DNA from: CALHVX01 sp964640725
GTDB taxonomy: Bacteria > Pseudomonadota > Gammaproteobacteria > Pseudomonadales > Azotimanducaceae
Reading direction: 5' to 3'
NCBI GenBank assembly: GCA_964640725.1
Contig: CAZXIJ010000022.1
Location: 6,165-70,164, forward strand
Length of the DNA: 64,000 bases
Part shown: piece after piece, positions 58,235 to 64,000 of the stretch
How the letters are laid out: each line of letters begins with the position of its first letter
How positions within the stretch are numbered: the first letter of the stretch is position 1
The notes under the pieces: generated by a model
What the model was told of the DNA's origin: nothing
Database searches by the model: none
What the model saw: only the letters and a program-made list of their open reading frames with translations
Made by a program: the position numbers and the translations under genes

Positions 58235-59127
58235 GGCAAGGATGCTCCCATGGATGCCTCGATGATCGCGTAGACGTCGGCGGCGTCGAGGGTGACCGTC
58301 AGGGCGCTCGCGGCCTCCTGAATGCGGTCGTTGTTGATGGATCCCACCAGGCTCACGGGGCGGGCCGGATGCGCGAGGGTAAAGGCGGTGGCGATGACCG
58401 CGCGGGAGACCTGTTCCCGCTCGGCCAGCGCGTCGAGCCTGGCCAGCAGCGCCGGGGGCACGTCCTGCCCCGTGGCCAGGCGCCCGCCGGCCAGGGGGCT
58501 CCAGCAGAGTACCGTGTGTTGCTCTGTCATGGCCTGATCAAAGACGCCGTCAAAGAGCGGGTCCAGATGCAGGGCCGAGTACTCCGGCTGCTGCGAGGCA
58601 ATGGGAAAGTCCAGGTAGCTTTGCAGCGCAGCCGTTTGCGAGGGGCGGTGATTCGAGACGCCCACCTCGCCGATCTTGCCGGCGCTGCGCAGCGCGGTGA
58701 GCTGCGCAGCCACCTGCTCCGGGTGAGCGAGCATGTCCGGCCGGTGGATCTGATACAGGTCCAGTCGCTCCACCTGCAGGCGTTTGAGCGATGCCTCGCA
58801 GGCGGCGGTCAGGTTGCGCGAGTCGTAGGGCACGCCGGGAATGATCCCGCCTTTGCTGGCGAGCACCATGCGCTCGCGCAGGGCGGGCGCCTGGGCGAGG
58901 ACCTGGCCGAGCAGGGCTTCCGCCTCGCCAAAGGCGTTGCCGCCCCAGTCCAGGCCGTACACGTCCGCCGTGTCGATCAGGTTCATGCCCGCATCGAGCG
59001 CGGTCTCGATGCGGGCCTGGGCCTCGGCAGGGCTCATAGCGACCAGTCGCCAGCAGCCGTAGCCCAAAGGGCCGACCGCTTGCGATGCGCCCAGAGGGCG
59101 GGGTTCAGAGGAAATCAGAGATGTCAT
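58231..59127 (-). CDS. Aldo/keto reductase
   Basis: A 298-residue NAD(P)H-dependent (beta/alpha)8 reductase. The catalytic residues are visible: Asp and Tyr in MNLIDTADVYG, Lys in RMVLASKGGIIPG and His in LDLYQIHRPDML. GEVGVSNHRPSQTAALQSYL and VLCWSPLAGGRLATGQ are typical of the YdhF/SmoB-like branch. The gene overlaps both neighbours by ATGA, so it is translated with the Gfo/Idh oxidoreductase and the SsuD-like enzyme. In sulfoquinovose monooxygenase pathways such a reductase converts 6-oxo-glucose to glucose; that role here is inference. Confidence 0.9.
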   Translation of the reverse strand: MTSLISSEPRPLGASQAVGPLGYGCWRLVAMSPAEAQARIETALDAGMNLIDTADVYGLDWGGNAFGEAEALLGQVLAQAPALRERMVLASKGGIIPGVPYDSRNLTAACEASLKRLQVERLDLYQIHRPDMLAHPEQVAAQLTALRSAGKIGEVGVSNHRPSQTAALQSYLDFPIASQQPEYSALHLDPLFDGVFDQAMTEQHTVLCWSPLAGGRLATGQDVPPALLARLDALAEREQVSRAVIATAFTLAHPARPVSLVGSINNDRIQEAASALTVTLDAADVYAIIEASMGASLP

Positions 59128-60380
59128 GGGGTCTCCTGTGCGGCAGCGCAGCTGGGCTGGTCCAGCAGGGCCGGATCAAAATCTTCGGGCAGCAGGTCTT
59201 GTACGTTGACCGCGGCGCGGGTGGCAATGGACTGCTGCGCCGCGGCGCCAACGACCACGGACCAGAAGCCGTCGGCCAGGGTCGGGCCTTCGACCCGGCC
59301 GCGATCCAGATCGGCGACAAAGCGCGCGTGCTCGATAAAGGTGGAGCCGTGATGGCCGGCTTCTTCGATGTAGCGCGGGTAGCGCGGCTCGCTGCGGCGC
59401 GAGATGCCGTGCTCGCCGCCCCACAGCTCCAGGGCGTTGGTGTTGCGCTCGCCCAGCAGGGCGTTCTCTTCGGCGCGCAGCCGGCCGCGGTCGCCGTTCA
59501 CAATCAGCTGCTCGTGGGCGCCGGGCACAAACATGCACAGCTCGAAGCTGCCGATGACGCCGTTGTCGTAGTCGATCACGACGCTGGCCTGGTCCAGGCC
59601 GTCGGCGCGCTGGTTGTCGTAGCTGAAGTCGTGAAAGTTCACCGCCTGCTGGCCGCTCGCGTACACGCGCTCGGGCCGGCCCTGGGCGAACAGGTTGATC
59701 AGGTCAAAGTAGTGGCAGCACTTTTCCACCAGGGTGCCGCCGGTCTTGTCGTTAAACTTGTTCCACTGGCCGACCTTGTCCAGGAACGGAAAGCGGTGCT
59801 CCAGGATCGACACGCCGTGCACCCGGCCAACGGCGCCGCGGTTCAACACCTCGGCAATGGCCTCGGCGTAGATGGCCTTGTAGCGATACTGCAGGCCGAA
59901 GCGCACGGGCGCGCTGTGGTTGGCGGCGAGCTGGCAGACCGCCCAGGCGTCCGCCACGGTGGTGGCGATGGGCTTTTCCAGAAAGATCGCCTTGCCGCTC
60001 GCGAGCACCTGCTCGAACACCTCCCGGTGCGTGAAATTCGGAGTGCAGATGAACAGCGCATCGGTGTCGGGGTCGCCGCAGGCTTCCGCCAGGTCGCGGT
60101 AGCTGCGGGGCGCGGCTGCGCCAAAGCGCGACAGGGCCTGCTCAGCGGCGGCGATGCTGCTGGGGGCGGGGTCGTACAGGCCGGCGATGGCCGCCTGGCC
60201 CTCAAGCACCGTGTTGCGCACGTGCTCGATGCCCATGGTGCCGCAGCCGATGATGGCAAAGCGGTAGCGGGGCGTAATGGGGGCGGAGAGGAAGCGGTCC
60301 TCGGGCACCAGGTAGTCGAAGGCCGGGCTGTGGGCGTAGGCCCGCGGGTAGCGGGGCTCTGAGGTCGAGTCCTCTGCCAT
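59124..60380 (-). CDS. Gfo/Idh/MocA-family oxidoreductase (possible NAD-dependent glycosidase-like)
   Basis: A 418-residue NAD(P)-dependent protein. The Rossmann motif is RFAIIGCGTMGIEHVRN, with FICTPNFTHREVFEQVLASG and the signature FLEKPIATTVADAW. In the C-terminal domain HRFPFLDKVGQWNKFNDKTG and TLVEKCCHYFDLINL are distinctive. Family members oxidise sugars or, in GH188-type sulfoquinovosidases, cleave sulfoquinovosides by a transient redox mechanism. The neighbours make the second option attractive but sequence alone cannot decide. The ATG at 60380 is preferred over an upstream TTG at 60401. It is divergent from the LysR gene. Confidence 0.88.
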   Translation of the reverse strand: MAEDSTSEPRYPRAYAHSPAFDYLVPEDRFLSAPITPRYRFAIIGCGTMGIEHVRNTVLEGQAAIAGLYDPAPSSIAAAEQALSRFGAAAPRSYRDLAEACGDPDTDALFICTPNFTHREVFEQVLASGKAIFLEKPIATTVADAWAVCQLAANHSAPVRFGLQYRYKAIYAEAIAEVLNRGAVGRVHGVSILEHRFPFLDKVGQWNKFNDKTGGTLVEKCCHYFDLINLFAQGRPERVYASGQQAVNFHDFSYDNQRADGLDQASVVIDYDNGVIGSFELCMFVPGAHEQLIVNGDRGRLRAEENALLGERNTNALELWGGEHGISRRSEPRYPRYIEEAGHHGSTFIEHARFVADLDRGRVEGPTLADGFWSVVVGAAAQQSIATRAAVNVQDLLPEDFDPALLDQPSCAAAQETP

Positions 60381-60402
60381 GGGGCGGTTCCACCAGATCA
60401 AG

Positions 60403-60424
60403 ATTAGTGAGTCTAATGCACTAA
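60403..60424. promoter_or_regulatory. Putative LysR-type operator in the divergent region
   Basis: ATTAG-TGAGT-CTAAT (60403-60417) is a perfect palindrome containing the T-N11-A signature of LysR-type binding sites. A second, wider palindrome uses TTAGTG (60404-60409) and CACTAA (60419-60424). Both lie in the 91-base space between the Gfo/Idh and LysR starts. A TATTAT (60433-60438) that could serve as -10 for the LysR gene follows. Confidence 0.65.
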
Positions 60425-60471
60425 AAGAGGGCTATTATTTGCTCTGTGGAATCAAACGGGGAGCCCGTGTC

Positions 60472-61365
60472 ATGGATCGTCCCGATCCCCGGGCGCTGCG
60501 GCAGTTTCTGGTGTTGCTCGAGACCCGCAGCTTTCGCCTGGCGGCGGAGCAGCTCGGCCTGTCGCAGAGTGCGCTGACCAAAAGCCTGCAGCGGCTGGAG
60601 CAGGAGCTGCAGCTGCGGCTGTTTGATCGCACCACGCGTTCCGTGGTGCCGACCGCCGCGGCGTTGGCGCTCGCGCACCAGGCAGAGACTGCCCTGCACG
60701 GCCTTTCCGGGTTCCGAGAGGCCGCGGCGGCGTTGCGGCAGGCGGTGCCGGAGCGGCTGCGGGTGGGCGCGATTGCCCTGGCGGCGGAGAGCGTGGTGGC
60801 GCCAGCGCTGGCGCAGCTGCATCGCAGCCATCCGCAGATTGCCGTGGAGCTGGTGGTGGGCAGCGCCGACGTCTACAGCGACCTGGCGCAGGGGCAGTGC
60901 GACGTGGTGGTGGGCGACCGTATCAACTTCGAGTCCTCGCCCTTTGCCCAGTCCATGCGCATGCAGCCCCTGTGCGACGAGCCGCTGGTGGCGGTGTACC
61001 GGCGCGCGCATCCCCTGGCCCAGGGGCCGACGCTGACCGGGTTGCTGGAGTACCCCTGGGCGATTCCCAGCCGCTACTTCGAGGGCAACCTGTCGTTGCA
61101 GGCGCTGGCGACCCGGGTCGGGCAGCTGCACTTTCCCCAGTACCGCATGACCAGCCTGGCGGCCTGTTTGGAATTGGTGGCGAGCACAGACGTGGTGGCG
61201 CTGGCGCCGCTGACGATCGCGCGCAGCGCCACGCTGCCCGGGCTGGATGCCTTTGACCTGGCGCTCGATCTGAAGGTGTCGCTGGTCTTGCTGACGCTCG
61301 CGCGAGTGAGCCCGAGCGCGTCGGTGCAGGCGTTTCAGGAGGCGATCGGCGGGGTCGTCGCGTAA
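60472..61365 (+). CDS. LysR-family transcriptional regulator
   Basis: A 297-residue regulator. The N-terminal winged helix-turn-helix reads LRQFLVLLETRSFRLAAEQL, GLSQSALTKSLQRLEQELQ and LFDRTTRSVVPTAAAL. A periplasmic-binding-protein-like effector domain follows (RLRVGAIALAAESVVAPALA, CDVVVGDRINFESS). It is divergent from the Gfo/Idh-AKR-SsuD-like-TonB genes and very likely controls them in response to a pathway metabolite. The ATG at 60472 has GGGGAG upstream; the frame is open to 60379 without a better start. Confidence 0.93.
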   Translation: MDRPDPRALRQFLVLLETRSFRLAAEQLGLSQSALTKSLQRLEQELQLRLFDRTTRSVVPTAAALALAHQAETALHGLSGFREAAAALRQAVPERLRVGAIALAAESVVAPALAQLHRSHPQIAVELVVGSADVYSDLAQGQCDVVVGDRINFESSPFAQSMRMQPLCDEPLVAVYRRAHPLAQGPTLTGLLEYPWAIPSRYFEGNLSLQALATRVGQLHFPQYRMTSLAACLELVASTDVVALAPLTIARSATLPGLDAFDLALDLKVSLVLLTLARVSPSASVQAFQEAIGGVVA

Positions 61366-61371
61366 CTTCCG

Positions 61372-63831
61372 CTAAATGCCAGCGGGCCGTTCGGTGGCTT
61401 GTTGCCGCAAAGTTGGGGCGTGCTGGGTGAGTACCCGGCGCACGTCGTCCAGGCGGATCGGCTTGGCAATGAAGTCGTTCATGCCCACGTCCAGGCATTG
61501 CTGCCGGTCTTCTTCCAGCGCGTTCGCGGTCATGGCGACAATCTGCGGCTGGTGCAGGTCGTCCATGATGCGGATCAGCCGGGTGGCCTCGAGCCCGTCG
61601 ATCTCGGGCATCTGCATGTCCATAAACACCAGATCGTAGATCTTGGCCTTGAGGGCTTCGATGGCCAGGCGCCCGTTCTCGGCCAGGTCGGCATCAATGC
61701 CCAGCTTGGTCAGCATGCGCAGAGCGACGGTCTGGTTGATCTTGTTGTCTTCCACCAGCAGCACGCGCAGCTGCGGCGAGGCGCTGCGGTCGGCCTCTTC
61801 CGGTGCCGTGATGTCCCGGTAGGCCGCCTGCGGCAGGGTCAGCTCCAGGCTGAACAGGGAGCCTTTGCCCGGCGTGCTGTCGACCGTCAGGGTGCCGCCC
61901 ATGAGCTCCGTGAGCTGCTTGCAGATTGACAGGCCCAGGCCCGTACCGCCGTAGCGGCGGGTGATGGACGCATCGGCCTGGGCGAAGGGCTCGAACAGGC
62001 TCTCGATGCGTCGGGCGTCGATGCCGATGCCGCTGTCCCGGATCGCGAGGGACAGCCGGCAGGACTGCCCATCGTCGGCGGGCGTCAGCGCGGCCTTAAG
62101 GGACACGGTACCTTCTTCCGTAAACTTGATGGCGTTCGACAGCAGGTTGTTGATGATCTGGCGCAGCCGCACCTCGTCGCCAAGGAGTGCCGGCGCGTCT
62201 TGTAGCGAATCGATCTCGGCTTCGAAAGCCAGATCTTTGCGCGCCGCCAGGGGCTTGAAGAGGGCGGTGGTGTCGTTCAACAGCAGCGGCAGGTGAAAGG
62301 GCTGCGGATCCAGCTGCATCTCGCCGGCATCGATCTTGGAGAAGTCCAGGATCTCGTTAATGATCGTGAGCAGCGCTTCGCCGGAGCTGTTGATGGTGCC
62401 GACCAGGCGCTTGTGCTCGTCGGCCAGGTCCGACTCCATGAGCAGCGACGCCATGCCGATCACGCCGTTCATGGGCGTGCGAATCTCGTGGCTCATGTTG
62501 GCCAGGAACTGGCTGCGCGCCTTGGCGGCCTCTTCGGCCGATTCCTTGGCCGCGCGCAGGGCCTGCTCGCGCTCTTGCCGCTCGGTGATGTCGCTGAACA
62601 CGCCAACGATCTTGGTGACCTTGCCCTGCTGCGTGAGCGCTTCGCCCAGCACGCGCAGCAGCAACGGCCGGCCGGTGTGCGTGACGCTGTTCAGCTCCAG
62701 ATCAAAGGGCTCAGCGTTGACGATGATCGACCGAAAGGCCATGAGCGCGCCGTGCCGCTCCGCGCGGTTACCGGCCAGAAAGTGCCGATAGGGCCGCTCG
62801 AGGTCTGCCGGCATGCGCAGGATGTGGCGGGCCGATGGCGTAAAGGACCAGCGCTGCTCTTCCAGCTCGTACTGCCAACCGCCAACGCGGGCCATGGACT
62901 GGGACCGATCAAGCAGGATCTGCATCTCCTGCAGGCGGATGGCGTTGGCCATGCGCTTGGTGCCGTCGATGAACTGCACCATCATCAATGGTTCGTTGTT
63001 CAGGCGCACGGCGCTGAAGTTCACGTCGGCCCAGAACTCCCGGCCTTTGGCGGTACGGGCCTTGAAAGTGCCGCGCCAGCCGTTGCCTTTAAAGGCCTTG
63101 CGATTGATCTCTTCCGCCTCGTCGCCAAAGTGCTCGAAGAAGGCCCCGTGCAGCAGCCGGCCGGCCTCCTGCGGATCATCCGTTTCCAGAATCTTCAGGG
63201 CGCTGGGGTTCGCGGCATGGGCCGTGGCGGTGAGGGCATTGCCGTAAACGAGCCCGTCCAGCGAGTGGGAGAACAGCGCCGAGTGGATCTGCTGCTGGCG
63301 CTGCTGCCGGTCCCAGGCCGTGAGCTTGATGCTCATGAGCGCGGCGGTGAACCCGCAGTAGGTGACCATGAGCATGATGAACACCGCCGCCGGCATCTCG
63401 GGCGCCGGCGCTGCGAGGGCGGCCAGGGAATGGGTGGCCAGGCTCAGGCCGGTGATGCTGACGATCTGCCAGACCCGCAGCAGGACCAGGGCGGCGATCG
63501 TGTTGACGGTGAGGGCCGCGAAGCCGTGGATTAGATCGATGTTGGAGACATAGAGGGTGACGCTCAGGTGCGCGGTGAGCAGGGCGAGGGCGCCGTAGAT
63601 GCCCAGGTCCCCGCGGTTGGCGACTCGATCTGACAGATAAGTAGCGCAATAGAAGCCGACGAGGAAGGCCAGGCAGGCCATACGGGAGCCGGTGATCCAC
63701 AAGGTCTCGGGCACGCCGCGCGCCCACCAGGCGAGCTGAATCAGGGTGAGGGCCACGATGCCGGCCATGGCCAGCCGGCGATGGAAGGCGGCATGGGAAA
63801 GCTCGAAGTGGCTGGGCAGGGCGGGGTGCAT
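61372..63831 (-). CDS. Hybrid sensor histidine kinase with receiver domain
   Basis: An 819-residue membrane kinase. The N-terminal 165 residues hold about five or six helices (MAGIVALTLIQLAWWARG onward). Two PAS domains follow, the first around residues 180-300 and the second about 310-420, ending GVFSDITERQEREQAL. The dimerisation and phosphoacceptor motif is FLANMSHEIRTPMNGVIGMA. The ATPase has NNLLSNAIKFTEEG (N box), IRDSGIGIDARRI (G1) and GGTGLGLSICKQL (G2). A C-terminal receiver has the acidic pair VEDNKIN, phospho-acceptor DLVFMDMQMPEIDG and IAKPI. No partner regulator is adjacent. The input signal is unknown. Confidence 0.94.
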   Translation of the reverse strand: MHPALPSHFELSHAAFHRRLAMAGIVALTLIQLAWWARGVPETLWITGSRMACLAFLVGFYCATYLSDRVANRGDLGIYGALALLTAHLSVTLYVSNIDLIHGFAALTVNTIAALVLLRVWQIVSITGLSLATHSLAALAAPAPEMPAAVFIMLMVTYCGFTAALMSIKLTAWDRQQRQQQIHSALFSHSLDGLVYGNALTATAHAANPSALKILETDDPQEAGRLLHGAFFEHFGDEAEEINRKAFKGNGWRGTFKARTAKGREFWADVNFSAVRLNNEPLMMVQFIDGTKRMANAIRLQEMQILLDRSQSMARVGGWQYELEEQRWSFTPSARHILRMPADLERPYRHFLAGNRAERHGALMAFRSIIVNAEPFDLELNSVTHTGRPLLLRVLGEALTQQGKVTKIVGVFSDITERQEREQALRAAKESAEEAAKARSQFLANMSHEIRTPMNGVIGMASLLMESDLADEHKRLVGTINSSGEALLTIINEILDFSKIDAGEMQLDPQPFHLPLLLNDTTALFKPLAARKDLAFEAEIDSLQDAPALLGDEVRLRQIINNLLSNAIKFTEEGTVSLKAALTPADDGQSCRLSLAIRDSGIGIDARRIESLFEPFAQADASITRRYGGTGLGLSICKQLTELMGGTLTVDSTPGKGSLFSLELTLPQAAYRDITAPEEADRSASPQLRVLLVEDNKINQTVALRMLTKLGIDADLAENGRLAIEALKAKIYDLVFMDMQMPEIDGLEATRLIRIMDDLHQPQIVAMTANALEEDRQQCLDVGMNDFIAKPIRLDDVRRVLTQHAPTLRQQATERPAGI

Positions 63832-64000
63832 TCCTGAAGTCTAGACACGGATATAGAGGGTGCAGGGGGGAGGAGGAGGGGTTTGGGATTGGGCCTGCGC
63901 GGGGTGGCGGGATCGGGGCTGGGGCGGGGTGAGATGGGGTTGGCGGGGGTGGTTGGCCAGGGTTGCAATATAGTAGGGCGGCTATAGACTACGCGTCCTT
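63832..64000. other. G-rich, gene-free right edge
   Basis: The last 169 bases hold no supportable ORF. The plus strand from about 63858 to 63957 is strikingly G-rich (runs such as GGGGGGAGGAGGAGGGG) and C-poor. Near the end TATAGTAGGGCGGCTATAGA contains a short imperfect palindrome. It presumably carries the upstream region of the sensor kinase and of a gene beyond the window. Confidence 0.5.

Noticed and set aside
1..64000. tRNA, rRNA, insertion sequences, integrases or prophage genes
   Set aside because: I read the intergenic stretches for cloverleaf or IS-end patterns and the proteins for transposase or integrase motifs and found none; a tRNAscan or Infernal run would be the decisive check.

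Overview
The window is a high-GC stretch of gammaproteobacterial chromosome, dense with housekeeping genes and drawn from a draft assembly with six 100-N gaps. The gene order resembles Pseudomonadales and marine oligotrophic gammaproteobacteria: metG-rnfABCDGE-nth, purM divergent from DUF2066-hda, gyrA-serC-pheA-tyrA-cmk-rpsA-ihfB-lapA-lapB followed by an O-antigen type locus, and ubiG beside a YciK-type SDR. I cannot name the genus. Genes are tightly packed. Many stop and start codons overlap by 4 nt (ATGA, GTGA, TTGA, apparently one CTGA), and GTG or TTG starts are common.

Layout. 1-0.2 kb: tail of a probable murI. 0.2-7.4 kb (minus): metG-rnfABCDGE-nth. 7.5-15.2 kb: apbC/mrp, dcd, purM (minus), then DUF2066, a CDP-alcohol phosphotransferase, hda, a Bacillus-type MurG-like glycosyltransferase and a SerA-type dehydrogenase. 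15.2-18.2 kb (minus): sulfurtransferase-mnmC. 18.4-19.6 kb: fatty-acid desaturase. 19.8-24.9 kb (minus): csd membrane protein-argS, then yciB-SH3 protein-pdxJ-ppiA. 25.1-29.8 kb: yciO-type protein, trpS, scpA, scpB, rluB. 29.8-32.4 kb (minus): degenerate GGDEF protein, ubiG-SDR. 32.6-42.9 kb: gyrA through lapB. 43.1-48.5 kb: comEA-like protein and a four-gene surface-polysaccharide cassette ending in a wbpM-type dehydratase. 48.5-50.0 kb (minus): lipoprotein metalloprotease and partner. 50.1-54.6 kb: small ORF, lipoprotein, SLC5 symporter, sulfotransferase-like protein and a GrdB/PrdB-family protein. 54.7-61.4 kb: TonB receptor, SsuD-like monooxygenase, aldo/keto reductase and Gfo/Idh oxidoreductase divergent from a LysR regulator. 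61.4-63.8 kb (minus): hybrid sensor kinase.

Two accessory features stand out. First, the GrdB/PrdB-family gene at 53375-54631 is interrupted by an in-frame UGA exactly at the family's redox position (UPIC). A GC-rich hairpin with a GUG loop starts 11 nt downstream, so this reads as a selenocysteine codon with a bacterial SECIS rather than a broken gene. Second, the ATGA-coupled trio Gfo/Idh, aldo/keto reductase and SsuD-like monooxygenase, with a TonB receptor and a divergent LysR gene, has the composition expected of a monooxygenase-type sulfosugar (sulfoquinovose) desulfonation locus. That substrate assignment is inference.

Several N gaps lie in or beside low-complexity or tandem repeats (hda, mnmC, scpB). 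In hda the two sides share an identical 55-bp end, so that gap is most likely an unmerged contig overlap. No tRNA, rRNA, CRISPR array, insertion sequence or prophage was seen.
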